Assembly: GCA_003161575.1 (NCBI GenBank)
Contig: PMOE01000072.1
Span: forward strand, 107,573 to 171,572
Source: Acidimicrobiaceae bacterium
GTDB taxonomy: Bacteria; Actinomycetota; Acidimicrobiia; Acidimicrobiales; RAAP-2
DNA length: 64,000 nucleotides
Reading direction: 5' to 3'
The notes beneath the pieces were generated by a model. The model saw only the letters and a program-made list of their open reading frames with translations, did not search any database and was not told where the DNA came from. Of the stretch, positions 1 to 8,173 are shown in pieces. The translations under genes and the position numbers were made by a program. The stretch's first letter is position 1, and each line of letters opens with the position of its first letter.

Positions 1-728
1 AGGTCGGCCGACGGCATCACCACGAAGGGGTCAGATCCGCCGAGTTCGAGCACGCATTTTTTCAGCGCGTCGCCCGCCGCGGCGCCCACCGACTGGCCGG
101 CCCGCTCGCTCCCGGTCAAGGTGACCGCGGCGATCCGGTCGTCGGCGATGACCGCGGCCACGTCTTTGGACTCGATCAGCAAGGTGGTGAAGGCCCCGTC
201 GGGATAGCCGGCCCGGCGAAACACGTCTTCGAGCACGAGCGCGGTCTGGGGCACGTTCGACGCGTGCTTGAGAAGGCCGACATTGCCGACCATCAGGGCC
301 GGCGCGGCGAAGCGGATCACCTGCCACATGGGGAAATTCCAGGGCATGATGGCCAGCACCGGACCGAGCGGCTGATAACGCACCAGGCTCTTGGTGGCCG
401 AGGACTCGATCTCTTGGTCGGCCAGCAAGGACTCGGCGTGTTCGGCGAACCAGCGCAGGGCCAGCGCGCACTTGGAGACCTCGCCCTTGGCCGAGGCGAA
501 GGTCTTGCCCATTTCCGTCGTGACGACGCGGGCCACGTCGGGCACTTCTGCTTCCAACAAGTCGGCCGCAGTGATCATGAGACGGGCCCGCTCGGCAAAG
601 GTCGTTCTGCGGAACTGGGCGAAGGTTTCGGCGGCTTGGGCCAGGCGCGCCTCCACCTCCTCGGGCGTGTGGCTGTCGAAGGTCTTCTCGATCTCGCCGG
701 TCGCCGGGTTGGTTGTGGTGAAGGACAT
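1..728 (-). CDS. NAD(P)-dependent aldehyde dehydrogenase, succinate-semialdehyde type (partial)
   Basis: This gene runs off the left edge, so only the N-terminal ~242 residues are visible. It begins at the ATG at 728 (MSFTTTNPATGEIEKTF). Visible ALDH landmarks are the cofactor-loop segment MPWNFPMWQ, the GSERAG turn and the catalytic-Glu motif LELGGSDPF. The nucleophilic Cys lies outside the window. The NPATGE N-terminus and the MPWNFP segment resemble succinate-semialdehyde dehydrogenases (GabD/SSADH), which oxidise succinate semialdehyde to succinate, but substrate cannot be fixed from half a protein. It is the last of three same-strand genes after an acyl-CoA ligase and an MFS exporter. 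An AAGAAT hexamer ends 6 nt before the start, so it may have its own near-leaderless promoter. Confidence 0.88.
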   Translation of the reverse strand, partial: MSFTTTNPATGEIEKTFDSHTPEEVEARLAQAAETFAQFRRTTFAERARLMITAADLLEAEVPDVARVVTTEMGKTFASAKGEVSKCALALRWFAEHAESLLADQEIESSATKSLVRYQPLGPVLAIMPWNFPMWQVIRFAAPALMVGNVGLLKHASNVPQTALVLEDVFRRAGYPDGAFTTLLIESKDVAAVIADDRIAAVTLTGSERAGQSVGAAAGDALKKCVLELGGSDPFVVMPSAD

Positions 729-808
729 GGGACGATTCTTACCCGCCCGAGGCCCTTGGGGTTCGTGCCCCCGACGGTGCCACCGCACCGACCCCTCTTG
801 CGACAGAT

Positions 809-2221
809 TCAGTCGTCGGTCCCCAGCCCGAGATGTTCGGGCACCGCCCGGCGGAGCAGCTTGCCCGTGGCGGTGTGGGGAAGGTCGGCCACCATCAGAT
901 ACTGCTTCGGGCGTTTGTAGGGGGCGAGGCGCTGCGACGCCTCGGCCCGCACGGTGGCGATGTCGAGCCCCGGCCCGACGACCGCCGCACACACCCGTTG
1001 CCCCCAGGTCTCGTCGGGGAGGGCGAATACCGCCACCTCGGCCACCCCGGGGACTTCGGCGAGCACCGCTTCGACCTCGGCCGGGTAGACGTTGACCCCC
1101 CCGGTGATGATCAGGTCGTGACGTCGACCGGACAAGAAGAGATACCCCTGCGCATCGAGGTGCCCGACGTCACCCACGCTGAAGGCGTCGCCACGCCAGG
1201 CCGCGAGGGTGGCCGCTTCGTCGCCGAAGTAGGAGAACCGGGCGAACGGCGGAACCGTGCACCAGATCGTCCCGACCCCGGTGGTCTCGGCTCGAGGGCC
1301 ACGGAGCCCGAGAGATGGCCCGTCGTCGTCGCCTGCCGGGTCTTCGATGGAGAGCACCCGCCCGGGTCGGGCCCGCCCGACGGTGCCCGGACGGGCCAGC
1401 CACTCCTCGGGCGAGCAGGCCGTGAACTGGCCTTCGGTGGCGCCGTAGAACTCCCAGAGCGCGGGCGGTGCGACTCGTGTCATGGCGGCCCGCTTGAGCA
1501 CCGGTGGACACGGGGCCCCGGCATGGGCGAGGAGCCGGAGCGAGCCGAAGCGCTCGTCGGCCCCGAGATCCGCCAAGGCCAGCAGCCTCTGGAGGTGGGT
1601 CGGCACCAAAAACGCCGTGGTCGGTCGGTGCTGGCGCAGCACGCCGAGGGCGCAGGAGGCGTCATATTGAGAAAGGATGACCACAGATCCGCCGCGCAAC
1701 ACGGTGCCCGCAGCGAAGCGGATCGACACGGTGTGATACATCGGCGAGCACACCATGTGCAGGTCGCCAGCGTCGAATCCCCACTGGTCGGCCTCGTCGT
1801 CAAAAACCTCTTGGGCCCGTCGGTCGTCCCAAATACCCGTGGTCACCCCTTTCGGGTGACCGGTGGTCCCCGAGCTGTAGTGCATCGGCCGGGTCAACGG
1901 GTATTGAGCGAGGTCGGCCGGGGGCCCGGCCAACACAGCGGCCAGTGCGGCTCGGTCGAACACGCGCAGCGACGGCTCGGCGTCGGCCACCAGCAGGTCC
2001 CGTTCGCCGGCCGTGAGGGTGGCGTTCAACAGGACCGGGATGACCCCGGTGCGGGCCGCCCCGAGCACCGCACAGAGCAGGTCGGCCGACGACGGCAGGC
2101 AGAAGGCGACCCGATTGCCCGAGACCAGACCCGCCGCGGCGATCGCTCCGGCCGCCCGACGCTGGCGGTTCTCCGCGTCAGCTGCGGTCAGGAGCTCGAC
2201 GGTCGGGGTGCTCGGCGACAC
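809..2221 (-). CDS. AMP-dependent acyl-CoA synthetase / ligase
   Basis: A 470-residue member of the ANL adenylating superfamily, which activates a carboxylic acid to acyl-AMP and then acyl-CoA. The P-loop YSSGTTGHPKG is near residue 125, the A5 motif FYGATEG near 265, the hinge region SGRRHDLIITGGVNVYPAE near 360, and the catalytic-lysine motif TATGKLLRR near the C-terminus, so all essential motifs are intact. It is slightly shorter than typical FadD/MenE-like enzymes (500-550 aa) because the N-terminal domain is trimmed. The GTG start at 2221 is supported by a TACGCT hexamer ending 6 nt upstream, indicating a leaderless transcript. Substrate is unknown; medium-chain fatty or aromatic acids are possible. 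Confidence 0.9.
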   Translation of the reverse strand: MSPSTPTVELLTAADAENRQRRAAGAIAAAGLVSGNRVAFCLPSSADLLCAVLGAARTGVIPVLLNATLTAGERDLLVADAEPSLRVFDRAALAAVLAGPPADLAQYPLTRPMHYSSGTTGHPKGVTTGIWDDRRAQEVFDDEADQWGFDAGDLHMVCSPMYHTVSIRFAAGTVLRGGSVVILSQYDASCALGVLRQHRPTTAFLVPTHLQRLLALADLGADERFGSLRLLAHAGAPCPPVLKRAAMTRVAPPALWEFYGATEGQFTACSPEEWLARPGTVGRARPGRVLSIEDPAGDDDGPSLGLRGPRAETTGVGTIWCTVPPFARFSYFGDEAATLAAWRGDAFSVGDVGHLDAQGYLFLSGRRHDLIITGGVNVYPAEVEAVLAEVPGVAEVAVFALPDETWGQRVCAAVVGPGLDIATVRAEASQRLAPYKRPKQYLMVADLPHTATGKLLRRAVPEHLGLGTDD

Positions 2222-2227
2222 CGCCGC

Positions 2228-2233
2228 AGCGTA
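2228..2233 (-). promoter_or_regulatory. -10 element of leaderless acyl-CoA ligase mRNA
   Basis: TACGCT on the minus strand, followed by exactly 6 nt and then the GTG at 2221. With a start point 6-7 nt downstream of the hexamer, transcription would begin at or next to the start codon. No Shine-Dalgarno sequence is present. Confidence 0.55.
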
Positions 2234-2272
2234 CCGACGCCGGCGGCGCGCGGCGGGATCGGGGAACGCCCC

Positions 2273-3559
2273 TCAGCGGCGCCCCGTCGGATGCGGGCCG
2301 GTGACTCCCTCGCTCGGTACGCCGACATCGGCCAGGGCCCGAAATACCCCCGGACTGAACAGGGCGGTCAGACCGAGGACGGCCAGCAACACGACCCCCG
2401 ACCCCGCCGTCACCGCCTTGACCCCGATATGGCTGCCGATGGCACCTTGGGCGATCGCCCCGAGCGGGTAGATGGTCCCGAGGGAGAGCATGAAGAGGCT
2501 GAGCACCCGGCCCCGGGCCCATTCGGGGGCTCTGAGCTGGACCACCGTGTTAAGGCCCGAGAGGACCGCGATGTACCCGGCGCCCACGAAGAACAGCGCG
2601 AGGGCCGCCCACCACAACGAAGGCGCCGCCGCGTAGAGGGCGAGGAGGACCGGCAGGGCGAAGAGGGCGGTCACCACCTGACGGCCCCGACCGATTCGCC
2701 GGGCCAGTCCGGGGATGGTCAGCGCGCCCACCACCGCGCCGACCCCCTGGGCGGTGACCAGGATCGTGGTCCCGACGGTGCCCCGGTGATGGGGACCGAG
2801 GTGCAGGGCATCGATGGCCATCGCCGGAACGAGGGCGATGAACGGGGAGGCGAGCAGGGCGACCAGCCCGATCAAGACAATTGCACTGCGACATCCCGGC
2901 TCGCTCGCAGCCAGGCGGGCGCCCTCGGCGATTCGGCGAAAGATCCGCAGCGGCTCGCTCACGACGGCCGGGGCCGGCAGGCGAATGAGGAGGAGGGCCA
3001 CGATCACCGCCCCGAAGGACACCGCGTTGGCGGCGAAAGCCAACGAGTACGACCCGAAGGCCAGGGCCACCCCGGCGAGCGCCGGGCCCACCACTCGACC
3101 CAGGTTGAACTGGGCCGAGGAGAGCGACACCGCCGCCAACAGGTCGTCTCGACGCTCGACGAGGTCGGGCAGCATGGCCTGGTAGGCCGGAAAACCGACG
3201 GCCGCGGCCGAGCCGCCGAGGAAGGCGACGATGACCACGACGACCGGTTGGTCCCGACCGGTGGCCGCAAGTACGGCCAGCAGCGCGGCGATGACCGTCT
3301 CCGCGGTGGTCGTGAGCAGCAACCATCGCCGGCGGTCCAACCGGTCGGCGAGGGCGCCGCCGAACGGCGCCAGCAACCCGTTTGGTAAGAAGGCCGCCGC
3401 CGCCACCAGCCCGGTCCACAACGGGTTGTGGGTGCGGGCGGTCACCAAGATGCCGAGTGCGACCGCCTGCATCCATGAGCCGATGTTCGAGACGAGCGCC
3501 GCCGACCACAACAGGGCGAAGTTCCTCGAGCGCAGTGGGCGCAGCGACGTCAGGGCCAC
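2273..3559 (-). CDS. MFS transporter, EntS/MFS_3-like exporter
   Basis: A 428-residue polytopic membrane protein with about 12 hydrophobic segments. The N-terminal LRSRNFALLWSAALVSNIG and the ADRLDRRR loop after the second helix are typical of the MFS_3 / enterobactin-exporter-like group of drug and siderophore efflux proteins. Substrate cannot be read from the sequence. It starts with GTG at 3559, with TAGCCT ending 6 nt upstream, so it is predicted to be leaderless. It is divergent from the sirtuin gene (56 nt between starts) and lies 51 nt upstream of the acyl-CoA ligase on the same strand. Confidence 0.87.
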   Translation of the reverse strand: MALTSLRPLRSRNFALLWSAALVSNIGSWMQAVALGILVTARTHNPLWTGLVAAAAFLPNGLLAPFGGALADRLDRRRWLLLTTTAETVIAALLAVLAATGRDQPVVVVIVAFLGGSAAAVGFPAYQAMLPDLVERRDDLLAAVSLSSAQFNLGRVVGPALAGVALAFGSYSLAFAANAVSFGAVIVALLLIRLPAPAVVSEPLRIFRRIAEGARLAASEPGCRSAIVLIGLVALLASPFIALVPAMAIDALHLGPHHRGTVGTTILVTAQGVGAVVGALTIPGLARRIGRGRQVVTALFALPVLLALYAAAPSLWWAALALFFVGAGYIAVLSGLNTVVQLRAPEWARGRVLSLFMLSLGTIYPLGAIAQGAIGSHIGVKAVTAGSGVVLLAVLGLTALFSPGVFRALADVGVPSEGVTGPHPTGRR

Positions 3560-3565
3560 CGACCG

Positions 3566-3571
3566 AGGCTA
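3566..3571 (-). promoter_or_regulatory. -10 element of leaderless MFS transporter mRNA
   Basis: TAGCCT on the minus strand, with 6 nt to the GTG start at 3559 and no Shine-Dalgarno sequence between. Confidence 0.5.
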
Positions 3572-3615
3572 ACGGCGCCCGGAGCGGCCCAGCCCGTCGA
3601 AACCAGCGTGGGCCC

Positions 3616-4440
3616 GTGGTGTCAAAGTGGAGCGTGGCAACGAACGATGATCGGGGCGAGGACCCGTCGGGGGCGGTGTCGCGGGCCCGACACCTGCTGG
3701 CCAATTCCAAAAGGATCGTGGTGCTGACCGGTGCGGGCATCTCCACCGATTCGGGCATCCCGGATTTCCGGGGTCCGAACGGGGTGTGGACCAAAGATCC
3801 GGGCGCCGAGCGTCTCGCCACCTTCGAGGCCTACGTGACCGATCCCGACGTCCGCCGCCGGGCCTGGATCAACCGCCGCGACTCCCCCGCCTGGTCGGCC
3901 CGGCCCAACGCCGGACACCGGGCCCTCGCCGACCTCGAACGCTCGGGCCGCCTGGCGCTGTTGGTCACCCAGAATATCGATGGCCTCCACCTCGACGCGG
4001 GCCATGATCCGGCCCAGTTGGTGGAGATTCATGGCACCGTGCGCGAGGTCGTGTGCCTTGACTGCGGTGACCGTCGGGTCATGGAATCGGTCCTCGGGAG
4101 GGTGCGCGCCGGCGAGGAGGACCCCCGCTGCCTCGAGACGCGCGACGAGGTGCCGTGCCACGGCATTCTGAAATCGGCCACGATCAGTTTCGGACAGAGT
4201 CTCGTAGCAAAAGACATCGCCCGGGCTGAGGCGGCGGCCGAGGCGTGCGACCTCTTGCTAGCCGTGGGCACCAGCCTCGGGGTCTATCCGGCGGCCGCAC
4301 TTGTTCCCCGGGCCGCCCGTTTCGGGGCGGCGGTCATCATCGTGAACGGCGAGGAGACGCCCTTTGACGATCTGGCCGACGTGGTGCTGCGGGGGTCGAT
4401 CAGCCACGTCCTGCCGGCGATCGTCGGACTGGCGGGGTGA
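3616..4440 (+). CDS. NAD-dependent protein deacylase, SIR2 family
   Basis: A sirtuin that removes acyl groups from lysines using NAD. The NAD-binding motif GAGISTDSGIPDFRG is near residue 40, TQNIDGLH near 120 and the catalytic His motif IHGTVRE near 140. The Zn-binding region has CLDC, then PRC and a further Cys in VPCHGILKSATISFGQ. The second Cys pair is separated by 8 residues instead of the usual CxxC, an apparent insertion that may affect zinc binding. GTG 3616 was chosen because a CAGCGT hexamer ends 6 nt upstream. GTG 3619 and GTG 3634 are alternatives and all keep the whole domain. Length (274 aa) fits bacterial CobB-type sirtuins. Confidence 0.9.
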   Translation: MVSKWSVATNDDRGEDPSGAVSRARHLLANSKRIVVLTGAGISTDSGIPDFRGPNGVWTKDPGAERLATFEAYVTDPDVRRRAWINRRDSPAWSARPNAGHRALADLERSGRLALLVTQNIDGLHLDAGHDPAQLVEIHGTVREVVCLDCGDRRVMESVLGRVRAGEEDPRCLETRDEVPCHGILKSATISFGQSLVAKDIARAEAAAEACDLLLAVGTSLGVYPAAALVPRAARFGAAVIIVNGEETPFDDLADVVLRGSISHVLPAIVGLAG

Positions 4441-4443
4441 GGG

Positions 4444-4459
4444 GCCCGCGTCGGCGGGC
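4444..4459. terminator. Short GC hairpin between convergent genes
   Basis: GCCCGC / GCGGGC 6-bp stem with a 4-nt loop, just after the sirtuin stop and touching the stop of the small minus-strand gene. There is no T-tract, so bidirectional terminator function is only plausible. Confidence 0.35.
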
Positions 4460-4590
4460 TACGAATCGGTCGAGCGCTTTGCCTTACGACGGGGCTTGAG
4501 AGCGAACCACCAGATGCTGGCCATCGTGCCCAGCACCCCGACGGCCGCCGCCACCGGCTTGATCAACGTGCGCTTCCCGCTCTTTGCCAT
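4459..4590 (-). CDS. Small single-pass membrane protein (43 aa)
   Basis: A short reading frame starting MAKSGKRTLIKPVAAAVGV, containing one hydrophobic segment (about residues 11-31, with a WWF end) flanked by basic residues on both sides and ending in a Lys/Arg-rich tail (KPRRKAKRSTDS). This layout is typical of small bitopic membrane proteins, often annotated in actinobacteria as DUF4235-like or hypothetical. An AAGG stretch lies about 10 nt before the ATG. It is convergent with the sirtuin and lies downstream of the SDR start on the opposite side. No function can be assigned; a chance frame is possible but the basic-hydrophobic-basic pattern argues against it. Confidence 0.5.
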   Translation of the reverse strand: MAKSGKRTLIKPVAAAVGVLGTMASIWWFALKPRRKAKRSTDS

Positions 4591-4634
4591 GGGCGTGGAC
4601 CTTACTGCGCCGCGGCGTGGGCCGAACCTCGACG

Positions 4635-5483
4635 TCAGCCGTCGTGGGCCCCCGGTGGCTGCATCGGTACCCGTAGGCGCACCTGGGATACCGGATGCTC
4701 ACCGAAGGCGAGCTCGAGGAGGCGTTCGGCCACCCACGAGGGGGAGTTGAAAGCCTCGGCCTCTTTTAAGGCCCGGAAGCGGCGTACTTGTGGGAATGCG
4801 GACTCGTCGGTGGCCCGGATTCTCGCCTGCATGTCGGTGTCGATGACCCCCGGTGCAACCGCATAGGGCCGGAGCCCGTTCGCCCGCTCTTCGAGGGCGA
4901 CGGCCTCGGTCAATCGATCGACGGCGGCCTTGGCCCCGCAGTAGGCGGCCCACCCGGCATACGGACGCGACCCAGCCCCCGACGAGACGTTGATCAGTAC
5001 GCCTTCGCCGGGCCGCGACCGAACATGACGGGCGAAGATCATGGTGCCGAAGAGAATGCCGGTCACGTTGACCTCGATGTGCCGGGCGACCTGATCGGGC
5101 GCCGCCTCGGCGATCGCCCCGATCGGTTCGAGGACACCGGCGTTGTTGACCCACAGATCGATCCGGCCGAAGCGCTGGATCACGGCGTCACTGAACGCGT
5201 CGAGGGCGTCGAAGTCGACCACGTCGACCGATGCCACCAACGGGGTCTCGGGCGGATCAATCCGCCCGTCGTGGGCCCGCGGCCTGGTCTTGGCGACAAG
5301 ATCAGGCCGGTGCCGGGCACAAAGCCCGAGGTGCAGCCCGACCGAGGCGAAGTGGGCAGCCATCCCCGCCCCGAGACCCCGGCTGGCCCCGGTAATAACT
5401 GCGACTCGGCCCGAGAGGACCGACCGACGGGCGGCCGCGGTGGAAAAGGGGGCGACGAGTGGCCAGCGCTCGTCGCTCACCAT
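4635..5483 (-). CDS. SDR-family oxidoreductase
   Basis: A 282-residue classical short-chain dehydrogenase/reductase. The Rossmann glycine motif TGASRGLG is near residue 31, NNAG near 113, the catalytic Ser in VSSGAGS and the YCGAK (YxxxK) pair near 180. An N-terminal extension of ~25 residues precedes the Rossmann fold. It should use NAD(P)H to interconvert an alcohol and a ketone, substrate unknown. It is the last of three same-strand genes (B12-binding protein, PuuD-like hydrolase, SDR), 27 nt after the hydrolase, so it is probably co-transcribed with them. Confidence 0.88.
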   Translation of the reverse strand: MVSDERWPLVAPFSTAAARRSVLSGRVAVITGASRGLGAGMAAHFASVGLHLGLCARHRPDLVAKTRPRAHDGRIDPPETPLVASVDVVDFDALDAFSDAVIQRFGRIDLWVNNAGVLEPIGAIAEAAPDQVARHIEVNVTGILFGTMIFARHVRSRPGEGVLINVSSGAGSRPYAGWAAYCGAKAAVDRLTEAVALEERANGLRPYAVAPGVIDTDMQARIRATDESAFPQVRRFRALKEAEAFNSPSWVAERLLELAFGEHPVSQVRLRVPMQPPGAHDG

Positions 5484-5510
5484 CGGCGCGGGCGGGCTGT
5501 CATCGAAGAT

Positions 5511-6257
5511 TCAGGGCCGGCTGGCGCTCATCAGCGCATCGAACAACCGGCGGTCGCCGGACTCTTCCGGGTGCCACTGGACGCCGAGGACGAAGGGTGC
5601 ACCGTCGAGCTCCACCGCCTCAATGATCCCGTCGGTGCCCACGGGGCCGGAGCGCTCGACCGACCGGGCCGACACCACCAGGCCCTTCCCGAGTTCCCCA
5701 ATGGCCTGGTGATGCGAACAGCGCACCGTGTCGGTCTCCCCCATAATCGTCGCCAGCGCGGTGCCGGGCACCGTCACGATGTCGATGTCGCCGAAGGCTC
5801 CCGCCGCCGGCTGATGCCCGGTGTGACCGACCATGTCGGGCACGTGCTGAACCAGGGTCCCCCCAAGGTGCACGTTGAGCACCTGGAGCCCCCGGCAGAT
5901 GGCCAGCACCGGGAGCTCGGCGTCGAGAGCGGCCGCTACCAGTGCCAGTTCGGACTGGTCACGAGCCCCGTCGACCCCCCCAAGCTGTGAGTGGGCTGGC
6001 TCGCCGTACGACTCCGGGTCGATGTCGCCGCCGCCGACCACCACGAGCGCGTCGAGAGCATCAATCGCCTCGAGGGCACCAACGCCAGGCCCTGCGAGCG
6101 ACGAACGTACGGGCGGGATCAGAAGCGTTCGCCCACCCGCCGCGGCGACCAGTTCGACATAGGGGGCGGGCACGACGAACGCCGGGCAGTGCCAAGGGCC
6201 CCACGACGCCTCGGCGTAGTAGGTGGTCACCCCGACCAGCGGAGCTGACCGGGTCAT
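5511..6257 (-). CDS. Gamma-glutamyl-GABA hydrolase family protein (PuuD-like, class I glutamine amidotransferase fold)
   Basis: A 248-residue peptidase C26 / PuuD-type hydrolase. The nucleophile elbow [17 protein letters not shown] carries the catalytic Cys, and QWHPEES carries the His-Glu pair near residue 230. [14 protein letters not shown] is the conserved early loop of PuuD proteins. PuuD cleaves gamma-glutamyl-GABA to Glu and GABA in the gamma-glutamylated putrescine pathway. The divergent neighbour at 6759 encodes a glutamine-synthetase-like gamma-glutamyl ligase, the enzyme type that starts that pathway, which strengthens the call. Its ATG overlaps the stop of the upstream B12-binding gene by 4 nt (ATGA), indicating translational coupling. 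Confidence 0.88.
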   Translation of the reverse strand: MTRSAPLVGVTTYYAEASWGPWHCPAFVVPAPYVELVAAAGGRTLLIPPVRSSLAGPGVGALEAIDALDALVVVGGGDIDPESYGEPAHSQLGGVDGARDQSELALVAAALDAELPVLAICRGLQVLNVHLGGTLVQHVPDMVGHTGHQPAAGAFGDIDIVTVPGTALATIMGETDTVRCSHHQAIGELGKGLVVSARSVERSGPVGTDGIIEAVELDGAPFVLGVQWHPEESGDRRLFDALMSASRP

Positions 6258-6679
6258 GACACCCCCATGGCCCGGTCCATCGCGGCGACCACTTGGAGCT
6301 CGGAGGCGCCGGGGTTCAGCACTTCACGCACCCCCATCGCCTCGAGGATCGGCACATCGCGGGCGGGGATGATGCCACCCAGCACGACAGGGATGTCGAG
6401 TCCACGCTGACGCAACGCGGCGACGACGGCCGGAGCAAGGGTGAGGTGGCCCCCTGAATGCATCGACAACCCGACCACGTCGACATCTTCTTGGAGAGCG
6501 GCGGTGGCGACGGTCTCGGGGGTCTGGCGCAGCCCCAGGTACACGACCTCGAAGCCCGCGTCGCGCAGCATGCGGGCGACGACCTTGACTCCCCGGTCGT
6601 GCCCGTCGAGACCGACTTTGGCCACGACCACCCGGCCTTTGGTGACAACGCCACCAGAATCGAAGCGCTCGGAGGTCAC
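6254..6679 (-). CDS. Stand-alone cobalamin-binding domain protein (methylmalonyl-CoA mutase small-domain type)
   Basis: A 141-residue protein consisting of a single B12-binding Rossmann-like domain. The base-off cobalamin motif DGHDRG (DxHxxG) is near residue 27, SMHSGGH in the middle and GGIIP later, as in the C-terminal domain of methylmalonyl-CoA mutase or small subunits of isobutyryl/ethylmalonyl-CoA mutases. No catalytic mutase subunit is present in the window, so the partner must lie elsewhere. GTG 6679 was chosen because TACGCT ends 6 nt upstream (leaderless pattern) and the residues before it do not resemble the family. It overlaps the PuuD-like gene by ATGA and is divergent from the glutamine-synthetase-like gene. 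Confidence 0.85.
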   Translation of the reverse strand: MTSERFDSGGVVTKGRVVVAKVGLDGHDRGVKVVARMLRDAGFEVVYLGLRQTPETVATAALQEDVDVVGLSMHSGGHLTLAPAVVAALRQRGLDIPVVLGGIIPARDVPILEAMGVREVLNPGASELQVVAAMDRAMGVS

Positions 6680-6685
6680 ACCACC

Positions 6686-6691
6686 AGCGTA
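6686..6691 (-). promoter_or_regulatory. -10 element of leaderless B12-binding/PuuD/SDR operon
   Basis: TACGCT on the minus strand ends 6 nt before the GTG at 6679. It would drive the three-gene operon down to 4635. Confidence 0.5.
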
Positions 6692-6758
6692 GTGAGGGGT
6701 TTCGGGCGGTGGGCGTGGCGTTGGACGCTGCGACCGGAAAAAAGCAATAGTTCGAACC

Positions 6759-8117
6759 ATGCCGGACCTGGAAAGCTTGCGCCAGAACATTGCCGATGGA
6801 TCGATCGACACCGTGGTGCTGGCCTTCCCTGATCTCCAAGGCCGACCGGTCGGCAAGAGAGTCACTGGTCCCTTCTTCCTCGAGCACGTCCAAGCCCACG
6901 GGATCGAGGCGTGCGACTACCTGCTCGCCGTCGACGTGGACATGGAGCCACTTCCGGGTTACGAGTTCACGAACTGGGACTCGGGCTATGGCGACGTGGC
7001 CGCACTGCCCGACTACGCCACCACAATGGTCCTGCCCTGGCTCGAGGGCACAGCCATTGTGCTGTGCGACGTCCAGGATCTCTCTGGTGCACCCATCGAG
7101 GTCTCGCCCCGGCGGATCTTGCGGCGACAGATCGAGCGGGCGGCCGAGCGCGGGTTGCGGGTGCGCTGCGCGACCGAGCTCGAGTTCTACCTGTTTCGCG
7201 ACACCTTCGAGGAGGCGTCGAACAAGAGGTGGAACGGGCTGGTACCCCATACGAGCACCATCGAGGACTATCAGCTGCTCCAGACCTCACGCGAGGAGTA
7301 CGTCCTACGCCGCATCCGAAACGAAATGGTGGCCGCCGGGATCCCCGTCGAGTTCTCCAAGGGTGAGGCGGGACGTGGACAGCACGAGGTCAATGTCACC
7401 TACGCCGAACCGCTCCTCACCGCCGATCGCCATCTGGTGTTCAAAAACGGTGTGAAGGAGATCGCGTCCCAAGAGGGCCGGGCGGCCACCTTCATGGCCA
7501 AGTGGTCGATGGACGAAGTGGGGTCGTCGTGCCATCTGCACACCAGTCTGTGGGGACTGGAGGACGACGCTCCCCTCATGGGTGACGCCGACGCCCCGGG
7601 GCAACTTTCTGCGACCGGCCGGCACTTCGTGGCCGGCCAGATCCACGCGGCGCGGCAGCTCGCCTGGTGCTTCGCCCCGTATGTCAACTCGTACAAGCGT
7701 TACGTTCCGGGCAGCTGGGCCCCGACGGCCGCGGTGTGGGGAGAGGACAACCGGACCTGTGGCTTCAGGGTGATTGGCCACGGCGCCAGCCGACGCGTCG
7801 AGAGCAGGGTGCCCGGCGGCGACGTCAACCCTTACATCGCGCTGGCGGCCGCCATCGCGGCCGGGCTCTACGGTATCGACCACGCCCTCGAGCTGGGGGA
7901 GCCGTTCGTCGGCAACGCCTACGTGGCCGAGGACGTGCCCCGCATCCCCTCCACCTTGGCCGAGGCCTTGGCCGAACTCGAACACAGCGAGGTAGCCGAG
8001 GAGGCGTTCGGCCATGACGTCCACCAGCACTTCACGAACACAGCCCGCCAGGAGTGGCTGGCCGCCAACCGCGTCGTGACCGACTGGGAGCTGGCCCGCA
8101 ACTTCGAGCGAATCTGA
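6759..8117 (+). CDS. Glutamine-synthetase family protein, probable gamma-glutamyl-amine ligase (PuuA/GlnA3-like)
   Basis: A 452-residue GS-fold ligase. Metal and glutamate-binding motifs are intact: ELEFYLF (near 130), the [12 protein letters not shown] segment (near 203), [10 protein letters not shown] (near 252) and [17 protein letters not shown] near 350. The N-terminal segment is closer to PuuA and the streptomycete GlnA3/GlnA4 group, which gamma-glutamylate polyamines or ethanolamine, than to ammonia-using GlnA. The divergent PuuD-like hydrolase supports a role in polyamine or amine use. An AATAGT hexamer ends 7 nt before the ATG, so the mRNA may be leaderless. Substrate amine is inferred, not shown. 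Confidence 0.87.
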   Translation: MPDLESLRQNIADGSIDTVVLAFPDLQGRPVGKRVTGPFFLEHVQAHGIEACDYLLAVDVDMEPLPGYEFTNWDSGYGDVAALPDYATTMVLPWLEGTAIVLCDVQDLSGAPIEVSPRRILRRQIERAAERGLRVRCATELEFYLFRDTFEEASNKRWNGLVPHTSTIEDYQLLQTSREEYVLRRIRNEMVAAGIPVEFSKGEAGRGQHEVNVTYAEPLLTADRHLVFKNGVKEIASQEGRAATFMAKWSMDEVGSSCHLHTSLWGLEDDAPLMGDADAPGQLSATGRHFVAGQIHAARQLAWCFAPYVNSYKRYVPGSWAPTAAVWGEDNRTCGFRVIGHGASRRVESRVPGGDVNPYIALAAAIAAGLYGIDHALELGEPFVGNAYVAEDVPRIPSTLAEALAELEHSEVAEEAFGHDVHQHFTNTARQEWLAANRVVTDWELARNFERI

Positions 8118-8150
8118 GCGGGCCGGGGTCAAGCACCACGAGCGGCGGGT

Positions 8151-8165
8151 GGCCCTGAATGGGCC
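8151..8165. terminator. Small GC hairpin between convergent genes
   Basis: GGCCC / GGGCC 5-bp stem with a 5-nt loop between the stops at 8117 and 8174. Weak, without a T-run. Confidence 0.25.
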
Positions 8166-8173
8166 GGCCGCGC

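Noticed and set aside
833-3388. A very long open frame (851 codons) on the plus strand opposite the ligase and MFS genes
   Set aside because: Its translation is Arg/Gly/Asp/His/Pro-rich with no domain, and the opposite strand encodes two complete families with all motifs. Long antisense frames are expected in very GC-rich genes.
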